Assembly (NCBI GenBank): GCA_027618855.1
Contig: JAQCID010000009.1
Coordinates: 1 to 12,981 of the forward strand
Length of the DNA stretch: 12,981 bases
Direction: 5' to 3'
From: Bacteroidota bacterium
Lineage (GTDB): Bacteria; Bacteroidota; Bacteroidia; Flavobacteriales_D; Sanyastnellaceae
Shown here: positions 1-7,824 of the stretch, in pieces
How positions within the stretch are numbered: position 1 is the first letter of the stretch
Layout of the letters: every line of letters starts with the position of its first letter
The notes under the pieces: generated by a model
What the model was told of the DNA's origin: nothing
Database searches by the model: none
What the model saw: only the letters and a program-made list of their open reading frames with translations
Translations under genes and position numbers: made by a program

Positions 1-2
1 TA

Positions 3-1673
3 GAGACCTCAATCTATGTGAGTGAAGGCAATTCTCGCCAGCTTGGAAAAAGCTATTTAAGACTTGCCGACCTCCACATGGAGGATCTTCATTATGAAAC
101 AGCTCAAGCGTATTACGACAGCGCTCTGGTTCACATGCCTGACGACAACGAGCGGAAGGAAGACGTTACAAACCTGGCCTCCAACCTTACTGATTTGGTA
201 ACGAATCTTAGAATCATTGAAGAGCAGGATAGCCTTCAGGAACTATGTGATTTAAGTGACGATGAGAGACGAAGGGTCATTGAAAATGTTTGGGAAGACA
301 TGGTGGATGATTTAGAAAGACAAAAAGAAGAAAGGGATGCTGCAAACGAAGCTGCTATTTCGGCTGCGGGGTCACAAGGCGTGGGAATGTTTTGGCCATA
401 CAATGGGTCGTTAAGGGTGAGTGGAAAGCAGAATTTCAATGATTACTGGGGCGACAGGGTCCTAGAGGACCACTGGAGGAGAGAAAGTAAAATAGGTGCA
501 TTGTTTTCTAATCAAGAAGAGACAGAAGATTCAGAAAGGGAAGAAGTAAAAGATCCATTTGACCCCGCTTCACTACCCACGGTTGACGAGATGCTATCAA
601 GCCTTCCTTGTGAGCCAGAAGAAAAAGCAAACTCCTTGGCTCTTTTGGCAGAAGCATACTACATGGCAGGATTAGATTATAGAGAGAAACTCTCCGACCC
701 AGAAAATGCAATTCAGACCTGGGAGAACCTTTTAGATCGCCTTGACAGTAGTGCTTTTCACCCCACAGCAACCTATCAGCTTTTCAGAACTTATTTACAA
801 CGAGAGATTGACGAAAACTTCACAAACCCCTTTTGTGAGTCTTGCAATTCGGAGTATTGGGCAAATCAGATCATCAAAAACTATCCCGGAAGCGAGTGGG
901 CCAAACTGATCGAAGATCCAGACTTCTTAGATGCAGAAGAGGAGGCGTATGAATTTGAGCGAATGGCTTATGAAGAACACCTAGCCCGCTATTACGCAAG
1001 AGACTATCAAGCAACCCTTCTCGAGATTGATGTGCTCATTAAGGAAAGGCCAGAAAACCCACTTCGGTGTAAATACAGTCTACTCCGTGCCCAATGTGTG
1101 GGTGGACTAACAAGCTATACAGGAGACAGAACCCCCTACTTTGATGCACTTAAAGGAATTCTCAATGAGTGCCCAGAAACAGAGGAGGCTGCCTTTGCAG
1201 CTTCGATACTTAGACAATTGGGGGTAGATTTGGGTTCGGTTGGAAAAACACCAAACAAAGAAGAAGAAGAGGAGGCGATTAACCCCTTTGTATTTGACCC
1301 AAATAAAGAGCACTATTTTGCGATACTAATTCCCGTAGATGAAGGGAGTGGGTCGGAGGTAAAGGCACAAGCATCAGACTTTAACAGCGCTTTCTTTGAA
1401 TCAAGAAACCTCAGAATTACGAGTAACCTATTAAGCAGAACCCATCAAATAGTACTGGTTAAATCGTTTTTAAATCTATCAAAAGGAATGGATTACCACA
1501 CGGTTTTCACAGGGAATCGCGAGATGCTCATCGAATTAAATTCAAGCGGTTTTGACATGTTTGTCATAAGCAGCGAGAATTATATTGAACTTTTTAAAAA
1601 CAAGGACCTAGATGAGTATATAGATTTCTTCAACACTCACTACCTTACGGCAAAATCCAAACAAGAACCATGA
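3..1673 (+). CDS. porW/sprE: PorW/SprE-like gliding motility / type IX secretion protein, 5' partial
   Basis: The reading frame is open to the left edge (it reads E-T-S-I-Y-V before the GTG at 18), so this is the C-terminal 556 codons of a longer gene and the GTG is not a convincing start. It shows helical TPR-like repeats, for example the segment starting LADLHMEDLHYETAQAYYDS and one near nt 627-760 with AEAYYMAGLDYREK and a following NAIQTWENLL helix. Near nt 1256-1282 there is an acidic linker (NKEEEEEA). It ends in a compact domain (from HYFAILIPVDEG to IDFFNTHY) that I recognise as the conserved C-terminus of PorW/SprE proteins. In that family the protein is a periplasmic outer-membrane lipoprotein needed for gliding and type IX secretion, linking to the PorK/PorN ring. 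The lipoprotein signal would lie upstream of the window. A CxxC pair (FCESC, codons at 834 and 843) sits in one loop. The stop overlaps the next ATG by 4 bp (ATGA), suggesting translational coupling to the bactofilin gene. Confidence 0.82.
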   Translation, partial: ETSIYVSEGNSRQLGKSYLRLADLHMEDLHYETAQAYYDSALVHMPDDNERKEDVTNLASNLTDLVTNLRIIEEQDSLQELCDLSDDERRRVIENVWEDMVDDLERQKEERDAANEAAISAAGSQGVGMFWPYNGSLRVSGKQNFNDYWGDRVLEDHWRRESKIGALFSNQEETEDSEREEVKDPFDPASLPTVDEMLSSLPCEPEEKANSLALLAEAYYMAGLDYREKLSDPENAIQTWENLLDRLDSSAFHPTATYQLFRTYLQREIDENFTNPFCESCNSEYWANQIIKNYPGSEWAKLIEDPDFLDAEEEAYEFERMAYEEHLARYYARDYQATLLEIDVLIKERPENPLRCKYSLLRAQCVGGLTSYTGDRTPYFDALKGILNECPETEEAAFAASILRQLGVDLGSVGKTPNKEEEEEAINPFVFDPNKEHYFAILIPVDEGSGSEVKAQASDFNSAFFESRNLRITSNLLSRTHQIVLVKSFLNLSKGMDYHTVFTGNREMLIELNSSGFDMFVISSENYIELFKNKDLDEYIDFFNTHYLTAKSKQEP

Positions 1674-2167
1674 TCGGCTCAATGAAACGTTCCGCAGGAG
1701 CACAGGCAACAAATTCAGATAACGGAATTAACCGTATCGTGGAGGGGACTGTGATAGAAGGAACAATACAAAGTGACAGCAACCTCAGAATTGACGGTAA
1801 ATTTAGCGGTGAATTAACAACCAAAGGACGCCTAGTTGTAGGGCCAAAAGGTATCGTAAAAGGAGTGATCAATTGTTTATGTTGCGATGTCGAAGGCATA
1901 TTGGAGGGAGAGGTAACAGTTTTAGAACTCCTTGCGATGAAGTCGTCAGCGACTGTTCAGGGAGACCTATACTATGGTCAGCTGTCAGTTGAGGCGGGAG
2001 CAAAAGCTCTTGGAACTTTCCGTATGGGGGTCCCTAAAAACAAGAAGATGACTGAGGAAAAAGCGGCATCTAAAGCAGACGCAATGGCCTCCTTAAATTC
2101 TTCAAGAATACCCTCAGAAGAAGACGTTCTCTCGCACAAAAAGCAATCGGTTGGAGCCGGAGCGTAA
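1670..2167 (+). CDS. Bactofilin family polymer-forming cytoskeletal protein
   Basis: This 165-residue protein has the bactofilin pattern: a short disordered N-terminus, then a glycine-punctuated beta-helix core from about residue 22 to 118. The repeats include VEGTVIEGTI, LRIDGKFSGEL, LVVGPKGIVKG and VEGILEGEV, ending LSVEAGAKALGTFRMG. A charged, disordered tail of about 45 residues follows. Bactofilins polymerise without nucleotides into filaments or membrane-attached sheets that act in cell shape, envelope organisation or polar positioning. The ATG at 1670 overlaps the upstream TGA; a second in-frame ATG at 1682 (residue 5) would also give a complete core, and the overlap favours the first. 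Cysteines at 69, 71 and 72 cluster at one turn of the helix. The 3' end overlaps the start of atpZ by 17 bp. The family call is firm; the cellular role here is inferred only from position. Confidence 0.9.
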   Translation: MIGSMKRSAGAQATNSDNGINRIVEGTVIEGTIQSDSNLRIDGKFSGELTTKGRLVVGPKGIVKGVINCLCCDVEGILEGEVTVLELLAMKSSATVQGDLYYGQLSVEAGAKALGTFRMGVPKNKKMTEEKAASKADAMASLNSSRIPSEEDVLSHKKQSVGAGA

Positions 2168-2393
2168 TCCCCCACAACCCAAGTCAACCCCTAGGTTAAA
2201 AGCCGCCAAAACAGCATTTCGCTTTGCGGGTATAGGAACAACGCTTGCGTCAGCCATAGGCCTAGGCGCCTTTGGAGGCAGGCAAATAGACGATTACTTC
2301 CAGCTTGACAAGCCACTGGGAACGGCTGCAGGCGCCATACTGGGTTTGGCATTGGGCATGTGGTCAGTCCTCAGAAATATTCAGAGTAAATAA
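2151..2393 (+). CDS. atpZ: AtpZ/AtpI family F-ATPase accessory protein
   Basis: This 80-residue protein has a basic, proline-rich cytoplasmic N-terminus (about 22 residues) and then a two-helix membrane hairpin, roughly residues 24-43 and 55-75. The loop carries GGRQIDDYF, and the second helix begins KPLGTAAGAILGLALGM, the typical AtpZ/AtpI layout. Members of this family form a small complex with AtpI in the membrane and have been linked to Mg2+/Ca2+ supply or c-ring assembly for ATP synthase. The frame contains no ATG. It is open only from a TAA at 2094, so the TTG at 2151, inside the end of the bactofilin gene, is the best start; ATT at 2097 is the only other weak option. Translation probably depends on ribosomes finishing the bactofilin gene. 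The next gene starts 4 bp after the stop. Confidence 0.85.
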   Translation: MEPERNPPQPKSTPRLKAAKTAFRFAGIGTTLASAIGLGAFGGRQIDDYFQLDKPLGTAAGAILGLALGMWSVLRNIQSK

Positions 2394-2397
2394 AATC

Positions 2398-2766
2398 ATG
2401 AATAGGTTTATTGTTAAAACACTGATTGTTTCTGTTTTATGTGCAACGATAGGAAATCTTCTTCCTTTTTTTTCTGACATGGCAAACCAACCCATTTGGT
2501 TTATAACAATCGCCTTCTATGTCGTTCTTACAATTTTGCTAAGAACCTGGGTCGCTAAATCACAAAAAGGGTCTGCAATAAAATTCTCAACGGCGGTAAT
2601 TGGAACAACGACCGCTAAAATGCTACTCACCCTTGTGATTGTCACAACCTATCTGGTGTCTAAGTTGCCCAACCGAGAGTTGTTTGTGTTTGGGGTGTTT
2701 GGGGTGTTTGTTGCCTTTTCGGTCCTGTTTGTGATTGATGTTCAACGGCTAATTAAAGGTGGATGA
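2398..2766 (+). CDS. AtpI-like four-helix membrane protein of the ATP synthase operon
   Basis: From the ATG at 2398 this is a 122-residue, very hydrophobic protein with four predicted membrane helices, at about residues 5-25, 32-50, 62-86 and 94-115, and a short basic C-terminus (QRLIKGG). Its size, helix count and place directly before atpB match the AtpI position of F-ATPase operons, where AtpI assists c-ring assembly. Sequence similarity to proteobacterial AtpI is not obvious by eye, so the function is mainly inferred from context. An upstream in-frame ATG at 2305 lies inside atpZ and would add a non-hydrophobic, Trp-rich stretch that simply reads the atpZ gene in another frame, so I reject it. 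The fourth helix contains a VFG-VFG-VF repeat. The stop overlaps the first possible atpB ATG by 4 bp. Confidence 0.72.
   Translation: MNRFIVKTLIVSVLCATIGNLLPFFSDMANQPIWFITIAFYVVLTILLRTWVAKSQKGSAIKFSTAVIGTTTAKMLLTLVIVTTYLVSKLPNRELFVFGVFGVFVAFSVLFVIDVQRLIKGG
2686..2709 (+). repeat. Short in-frame 9-bp tandem repeat
   Basis: The unit gtgtttggg occurs twice perfectly (2686-2694 and 2695-2703), followed by its first six bases (2704-2709). It encodes VFG-VFG-VF inside the last membrane helix of the AtpI-like protein. Because the unit is a multiple of three, slippage would lengthen or shorten the helix without shifting the frame. Confidence 0.8.
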
Positions 2767-3989
2767 AAGAAAAGTTATATTCTTCCATTTTTTACACACT
2801 TAATATTCGTACTTTTGCCTCGTTTTTTGAACAGATTTATAGCATGTTAACTGAGTTACCCAAACGATTTGCAATTACCGCTCTTATTATATTAGGAGGG
2901 GTGAATTTCGTTGCAGCTCAAACCGAGGGACATGGCGAGGTTAACAACCACAACCATTCAAATCACGACACTCACGACACACAGGATGCGGGTCACAATT
3001 CACTAGACGATGGTGAGCACGGTGACTTTGTTGCCAAAGACTTCATTATCCCTCACATCGCAGATGCGAATGAGATCCACTTTTTTGGGGACCACCACAA
3101 CGGCTTCAGCCTCCCGCTTCCTATGGTTTTTTACGTAGAGGGCAAGGGGTTTGATCTTTTTATGAGCTCAAAATTTCATGGTTCACATGGCACTCTAACT
3201 GCGACGGGACCAAATACAGGCACGGTTTACATCAAGCATCCTGATACGGGAATAAGTTCAGAGGGCGGAGAATCATTTTATGACATATCGATTACAAAGT
3301 CCGTTTTCGGGATGATGTTTATTATAACCCTCTTGGTGCTTATGCTGAGATCTATGGCGAAAAGCTACTCAAAACGCCCCGGTCAAGCTCCCAGAGGGCT
3401 TGCGAATGTTCTTGAGCCCTTGGTTTTGTTTGTGAGAGACGACATTGCTGTGCCAATTATCGGAAAACACAAGGCCGGTAAATTCCTTCCATTCCTACTT
3501 ACAACGTTCTTTTTCATCGTAGCAAGTAACCTGTTGGGCCTCATTCCTTTTATAGGTGGATTTAACATTACAGGAACAATTGGTGTTACTGTTGTTTTGG
3601 CGTTTGCCGTCTTCTTTATCTCGACTGTAAATGGAAATAGAAATTACTGGGGCCACTTGTTTTGGCCTCCAGGTGTTCCAAACCTTGTAAAGCTTCTCGT
3701 GGTTCCCATTGAAGTATTTGGGATGTTTCTAAAGCCCACAGTTCTTATGATTCGTTTGACGGCGAACATGACGGCAGGACATATTATTATTTTGTCATTT
3801 GTCAGTTTGGTTTTTATTTTTAACCAAAATTATGGAGAGATAGCTGGCTTCGGCATGGGTGTTTTTTCCACTTTGTTTATGATTTTCATGTATTTCCTGG
3901 AGCTACTTGTAGCATTCCTTCAAGCATACGTTTTCACACTTCTTGCGGCTATTTATTTTGCAGACGCAACGCAAGAGGCACACCATTGA
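2763..3989 (+). CDS. atpB: ATP synthase Fo subunit a, with His-rich periplasmic extension
   Basis: This is the membrane stator subunit that forms the two proton half-channels against the c-ring. Counting from the ATG at 2763 (408 residues), the key positions align with E. coli by spacing: the essential Arg is R331 (in MIRLTANMTAGH), Asn is N335, His is H340 at the E. coli Glu219 position, Glu is E380 at the His245 position, and Gln is Q387. The Glu/His pair is thus swapped as in mitochondria. Five or so membrane helices follow residue 180. The N-terminus carries a signal-peptide-like segment (residues 28-52, ending FVAAQ) and then a soluble stretch of about 125 residues with many histidines (57, 63, 65, 68, 71, 78, 86 and others). 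E. coli subunit a is about 270 residues. The ATG at 2763 overlaps the previous stop, but the ATG at 2844 (residue 28) would put the signal peptide right at the N-terminus and may be the real start. Confidence 0.95.
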   Translation: MKEKLYSSIFYTLNIRTFASFFEQIYSMLTELPKRFAITALIILGGVNFVAAQTEGHGEVNNHNHSNHDTHDTQDAGHNSLDDGEHGDFVAKDFIIPHIADANEIHFFGDHHNGFSLPLPMVFYVEGKGFDLFMSSKFHGSHGTLTATGPNTGTVYIKHPDTGISSEGGESFYDISITKSVFGMMFIITLLVLMLRSMAKSYSKRPGQAPRGLANVLEPLVLFVRDDIAVPIIGKHKAGKFLPFLLTTFFFIVASNLLGLIPFIGGFNITGTIGVTVVLAFAVFFISTVNGNRNYWGHLFWPPGVPNLVKLLVVPIEVFGMFLKPTVLMIRLTANMTAGHIIILSFVSLVFIFNQNYGEIAGFGMGVFSTLFMIFMYFLELLVAFLQAYVFTLLAAIYFADATQEAHH

Positions 3990-4019
3990 TTATAATAATT
4001 ATTTAAAAAACAACCCACC
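3990..4019 (+). promoter_or_regulatory. AT-rich leader before atpE
   Basis: This 30-bp gap is the longest spacing between adjacent atp structural genes here. Its first 21 bases are all A or T and include a run of six A. It has no Shine-Dalgarno-like box. In Bacteroidota, A-rich, unstructured leaders favour initiation. An enhancer-like function for making the many c subunits is an inference, by analogy with the translational enhancer before E. coli atpE. Confidence 0.4.
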
Positions 4020-4265
4020 ATGGAATTGTTGAGCATTCTTTTTGAAATTACTACTGGCCACGGACTCGCGGCACTTGGAGCAGGAGCTGCTGCTATTGGA
4101 GCCGGAATCGGCGTTGGATTAATTGGTAAAGCAGCATTGGAGTCAATGGCTCGTCAGCCAGAGTCTTCAGACGACCTTCGTGCCAATATGATTCTTGCAG
4201 CTGCCCTCGTTGAGGGTGTTGCTCTTTTCGGAATCATTATTTGTCTACTTGTAGTCTTAGGCTAG
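4020..4265 (+). CDS. atpE: ATP synthase Fo subunit c
   Basis: The protein is 81 residues, forming the two-helix hairpin of the proton-driven rotor ring. The first helix carries the glycine packing motif GAGIGVGLIG (residues 27-36). The polar loop is ARQPE (44-48), which contacts gamma and epsilon. The second helix carries the ion-binding carboxylate Glu65 in AALVEGVALFG. Glu65 is followed by Gly-Val rather than the Ser-Thr typical of sodium-binding rings, and a helix-1 Gln ligand is not apparent, so proton specificity is the likely reading. The ATG at 4020 follows an AT-rich leader. The gene ends 4 bp before atpF. Length and residues are fully typical; no oddities. Confidence 0.97.
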   Translation: MELLSILFEITTGHGLAALGAGAAAIGAGIGVGLIGKAALESMARQPESSDDLRANMILAAALVEGVALFGIIICLLVVLG

Positions 4266-4269
4266 CCCC

Positions 4270-4767
4270 ATGGGAACGTTGTTAACACCCGCTTTCGGTA
4301 CAGTATTTTGGGCAACCTTGTCTTTTTTGTTGGCGCTCTTTATTTTAAGAAAACTAGCATGGGGACCAATCCTGAAGGCTTTACAAGATCGTGAAGAAAG
4401 CATACAAGAAGCGCTTCGCTCTGCTGACAAAGCACGCGAGGAAATGGCCAACCTAAACTCGGACAACGACCGCTTGCTACAAGAGGCAAGAAGCACCCGA
4501 GACGCAATGCTTCAAGAATCTAGAGAAATGGCCAACAAGGTCGTCTCGGATGCGAGAGCAAAAGCCAAAGAGGAAGCCTCTAAAGAGGTGGAGTTGGCTC
4601 GCGGGGCGATCCAAATTGAACGAAAAGCGGCCATTGCTGAACTTAAAGCAGAGGTTGCAAAGTTGTCTATTGATATTGCTGAACGCCTTCTTCGCGAAGA
4701 ACTCACAGAATCAGGCAAACAAAAAGCACTCGTTGATAAGCTCATCGAAGAGTCAACACTGAACTAA
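4270..4767 (+). CDS. atpF: ATP synthase Fo subunit b
   Basis: This 165-residue protein has one N-terminal membrane helix (about residues 10-30, FWATLSFLLALFIL) and then a long charged helix rich in Glu, Lys, Ala and Arg, from WGPILKALQDREESIQEAL to the end. That is the peripheral stalk architecture, in which two b subunits form a right-handed coiled coil joining subunit a to delta. The C-terminal segment (AKLSIDIAERLLREEL) is the part that binds delta in the family. Length is close to the usual 155-170. Only one b-type gene is present, so a b2 homodimer is expected. It ends with two consecutive TAA codons, and atpH starts 4 bp after the annotated stop. Confidence 0.96.
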   Translation: MGTLLTPAFGTVFWATLSFLLALFILRKLAWGPILKALQDREESIQEALRSADKAREEMANLNSDNDRLLQEARSTRDAMLQESREMANKVVSDARAKAKEEASKEVELARGAIQIERKAAIAELKAEVAKLSIDIAERLLREELTESGKQKALVDKLIEESTLN

Positions 4768-4771
4768 TAAA

Positions 4772-5329
4772 ATGGCCAGTAAAAGCGTTGCATCCAGATA
4801 CGCCAAGGCACTCCTTGGTTTTGCTTCCGAAAGGAATGAACTAGATCTTGTCGAGTCAGAACTCCGCATGATCTCTTCATTGGTTGATGCGTCTCGAGAA
4901 TTCGAACTTTTGCTTACGAGCCCTGTTGTAAAACCAAATAAAAAGAAGGCGATCCTCAAGGCTATTTTTAACGATACCTTAAGCGAACTAACCATTGGTT
5001 TTATTAATATTTTGGTAACGAAGGGCAGGGAATCAATTCTACCTACAATTGTAGTAGAAGCCCTTTCTCAATTACGTCTAATAAACAACATCCAGGCTGC
5101 GGAGGTGCGCTCTGCAACACCACTGGAAGAGTCTTCTCGTGAAAAGATTTTGGCTGAAATAGCCAAGGTTCACGATGGGGTCATTGAACTAAAAGAAACG
5201 CTCGATCCTGACCTCCTAGGAGGATTTATCCTGAGAATGGATGACAAACAGATCGACGCTTCATTAAAGCGCCAGCTCAGCACGCTGCGCCGAAAACTAT
5301 CAGAACACGATTACGAGCCTGAATTTTAG
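4772..5329 (+). CDS. atpH: ATP synthase F1 subunit delta
   Basis: The protein is 185 residues and soluble. It joins the top of the alpha3beta3 head to the b-subunit stalk (the OSCP equivalent). The N-terminal helical domain begins with the family signature [15 protein letters not shown] (residues 6-20). The conserved C-terminal signature is at about residues 142-176 ([21 protein letters not shown]), the OSCP/delta motif. Length is typical. It lies 4 bp after atpF and 17 bp before atpA, consistent with one transcript. Confidence 0.96.
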   Translation: MASKSVASRYAKALLGFASERNELDLVESELRMISSLVDASREFELLLTSPVVKPNKKKAILKAIFNDTLSELTIGFINILVTKGRESILPTIVVEALSQLRLINNIQAAEVRSATPLEESSREKILAEIAKVHDGVIELKETLDPDLLGGFILRMDDKQIDASLKRQLSTLRRKLSEHDYEPEF

Positions 5330-5346
5330 GCCTAAAAGAATCTCAA

Positions 5347-6924
5347 ATGGCTGAAATCAACCCAGCAGAAGTATCATCAATTCTACGTGAGCAATTGGCA
5401 GGAGTAAAATCTGCAGCTGAACTAGAAGAAGTCGGTACAATCCTTCAAGTAGGTGACGGAATTGCCCGCATCTACGGTCTTAGTAATGTCCAATCAGGTG
5501 AGCTTATAGAGTTCGACAATGGTGTGCGTGGTATCGTCCTCAATCTAGAGGAAGATAACGTGGGCGCCGTTTTACTTGAGCCCTCAAAAGACCTTAAGGA
5601 AGGAAGTTCAGTAAAAAGAACAGGAAGAATTGCATCAATCAAAGCTGGCGAAGGTCTTTTGGGACGTGTTGTCAATACTCTTGGAGAGCCAATTGACGGA
5701 AAAGGCCCCATCACTGGGGACCTTTACGAAATGCCTATTGAGCGAAAGGCTCCAGGTGTAATATTCCGTCAGCCAGTTGCCGAGCCTCTTCAAACAGGCA
5801 TTAAGGCGATTGACTCGATGATTCCCATCGGTCGAGGACAGCGTGAGCTTATAATCGGCGACCGTCAAACAGGTAAATCATCTGTTGCTCTCGACACGAT
5901 TATCAATCAAAAGGAGTTTTATGATGCGGGCGATCCAGTATTCTGTATTTATGTAGCGATCGGTCAAAAAGGATCAACGATTGCAGGAATTGTAAGCATG
6001 CTAGAGGAAGCCGGAGCAATGGCCTACACGGTAATTGTTGCAGCGACAGCATCTGACCCAGCACCATTACAATTCTACGCGCCTTTTACAGGAGCTGCCG
6101 TGGGTGAGTTCTTCCGTGACACAGGTCGTGCTGCTCTCGTTGTATATGATGATCTTTCTAAGCAAGCGGTAGCTTATCGCGAGGTGAGTCTTTTGCTACG
6201 TAGACCTCCAGGTCGTGAGGCATACCCAGGGGATGTTTTCTACCTACACTCACGTCTGCTTGAAAGAGCAGCGAAAGTGATCGCTGTGGACAGCATCGCT
6301 CGGGAAATGAATGACCTTCCGGAATCTTTAAAATCGATCGTAAAGGGTGGTGGTTCACTCACAGCTCTTCCTATTATTGAAACCCAAGCGGGTGATGTAA
6401 GTGCATATATACCCACGAACGTAATTTCTATTACTGACGGACAAATATTCCTTGAGTCAAACCTTTTCCTTTCAGGAATTCGTCCAGCAATCAATGTTGG
6501 AATCTCAGTAAGCCGTGTAGGTGGTAATGCTCAGATAAAGTCAATGAAGAAGGTAAGTGGTACACTTAAACTAGATCAAGCTCAATATCGTGAACTTGAA
6601 GCATTTGCTAAGTTTGGATCTGACCTTGATGCCGCAACAAAAGCGATTCTTGACAAGGGCGCTAGAAACGTTGAGATTCTGAAACAAGACCTAAATTCTC
6701 CACTGCCAGTAGAGGAGCAGGTTGCCATGGTTTACTGTGGAACCAAAGGACTTTTAATGAATGTTCCAATTAACAAGGTGAAGAAGTTTGAGCAAGATTA
6801 CTTGGACTATTTAAGAGCGAAACACTCAGACACGTTGAGCGCCTTGAAAAATGGAAAATACACAGATGCTGAAACGAGTGTTTTGGAGTCTGCTGCTGCT
6901 GAAATGACCGCACAATACGCATAA
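5347..6924 (+). CDS. atpA: ATP synthase F1 subunit alpha
   Basis: This 525-residue protein is the non-catalytic, nucleotide-binding subunit of the F1 hexamer. Domains run in the usual order: an N-terminal beta-barrel (about 1-100, including [21 protein letters not shown]), a RecA-like core with the P-loop GDRQTGKS at 171-178 (Lys177), and a helical C-terminal domain from about 400. The alpha-specific Gln in the P-loop region (GDRQTGKS) and the [12 protein letters not shown] motif are present. The arginine finger that completes the neighbouring catalytic site on beta is Arg390 in SVSRVGG. It is 12 residues longer than E. coli alpha, apparently from extra residues between the P-loop and the arginine finger, around [20 protein letters not shown]. 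The partner beta gene is not in this cluster. Confidence 0.98.
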   Translation: MAEINPAEVSSILREQLAGVKSAAELEEVGTILQVGDGIARIYGLSNVQSGELIEFDNGVRGIVLNLEEDNVGAVLLEPSKDLKEGSSVKRTGRIASIKAGEGLLGRVVNTLGEPIDGKGPITGDLYEMPIERKAPGVIFRQPVAEPLQTGIKAIDSMIPIGRGQRELIIGDRQTGKSSVALDTIINQKEFYDAGDPVFCIYVAIGQKGSTIAGIVSMLEEAGAMAYTVIVAATASDPAPLQFYAPFTGAAVGEFFRDTGRAALVVYDDLSKQAVAYREVSLLLRRPPGREAYPGDVFYLHSRLLERAAKVIAVDSIAREMNDLPESLKSIVKGGGSLTALPIIETQAGDVSAYIPTNVISITDGQIFLESNLFLSGIRPAINVGISVSRVGGNAQIKSMKKVSGTLKLDQAQYRELEAFAKFGSDLDAATKAILDKGARNVEILKQDLNSPLPVEEQVAMVYCGTKGLLMNVPINKVKKFEQDYLDYLRAKHSDTLSALKNGKYTDAETSVLESAAAEMTAQYA

Positions 6925-6935
6925 TCTAGACGACT

Positions 6936-7823
6936 ATGGCTGGAGGATTAAAAGAAGTAAGAGAACGCATCGGTTCGGTTCAGAACACGATGCAAATCAC
7001 ATCTGCGATGAAGATGGTGTCTGCGGCAAAACTCCGCCGCGCTCAAAACGCGATTACACAGATGAGACCTTACGCAGAAAAAATCCAAGCGATACTAGCC
7101 AATGTTAGCGCATCTTTAGATTCTTCAGAAGGAGTATTCTCAAATAAAAGAGAGGTGAAAACCGCTTTGGTAATTGCGATAACTTCTAACAGAGGGCTTT
7201 GTGGAGGGTTTAATAACAACAGCATTAAATTGGCCCAAGCTGCAATATCTAAATATCGTTTAGAGGGAGCAAATGTTGTTGTGTTGCCCTTGGGGAAGAA
7301 AGCTCACGAGTCTTTCGCAAGAGGGGGAAGTGACTTTGCGGAAGGTTTTGGGGACAGCTCATTGACGGTTTTCGACAATCTAAATTTCGACAATGTTTCA
7401 GAGATCGCCCAAACCGCAATGGATGGGTTCGTTTCAAAAAAGTGGGACGCCGTTGAGATTACCTACAGCCAGTTCAAAAACGCTGCAGTACAAATCCCTA
7501 CGCAAGAAGCATACTTACCCCTACTGCCTCTCGCCACCCCAGAAAACAACAAAACGGTTGAAATAGATTATATTTTCGAACCAAGTCTTCAGGAAATAGT
7601 TGAAAACATATTGCCTAGTGCGCTTAAAACCCAACTGTACAAAGCTCTTTTAGACAGCAACGCAGCTGAGCATGGCGCTAGAATGACAGCAATGCATTCA
7701 GCGACAGAAAACGCGGGAGATCTTCTTCAAGATCTTAAAATCACCTACAACAAAGCACGTCAAACCTCTATTACAACAGAGATACTTGAAATTGTTGCAG
7801 GATCTGAAGCGTTGGGAGGTTAA
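6936..7823 (+). CDS. atpG: ATP synthase F1 subunit gamma
   Basis: The protein is 295 residues and forms the central rotating shaft that couples the c-ring to the catalytic head. Both ends form the coiled-coil and are highly conserved: the N-terminus KEVRERIGSVQNTMQITSAM with KMVSAAKLRRAQ, and the C-terminus with RMTAMHSATENAGDLLQDL and KARQTSITTEILEIVAGSEA. The central Rossmann-like part contains the usual SNRGLCGGFN (near residue 90). Length is typical. The ATG at 6936 is 11 bp after atpA. It is the last ATP synthase gene of the cluster; what follows is a 59-bp gap and a histidine kinase rather than atpD/atpC. Confidence 0.97.
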   Translation: MAGGLKEVRERIGSVQNTMQITSAMKMVSAAKLRRAQNAITQMRPYAEKIQAILANVSASLDSSEGVFSNKREVKTALVIAITSNRGLCGGFNNNSIKLAQAAISKYRLEGANVVVLPLGKKAHESFARGGSDFAEGFGDSSLTVFDNLNFDNVSEIAQTAMDGFVSKKWDAVEITYSQFKNAAVQIPTQEAYLPLLPLATPENNKTVEIDYIFEPSLQEIVENILPSALKTQLYKALLDSNAAEHGARMTAMHSATENAGDLLQDLKITYNKARQTSITTEILEIVAGSEALGG

Positions 7824-7824
7824 A

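Noticed and set aside
18..20. GTG at 18 as the true start of the first gene
   Set aside because: The frame is open to the window edge, and the PorW/SprE family is considerably longer with an N-terminal lipoprotein signal, so the gene starts upstream.
2305..2397. Upstream extension of the AtpI-like gene from ATG 2305
   Set aside because: It lies wholly inside atpZ in another frame, and its translation looks like an off-frame reading; the ATG at 2398 gives a clean four-helix protein 4 bp after atpZ.
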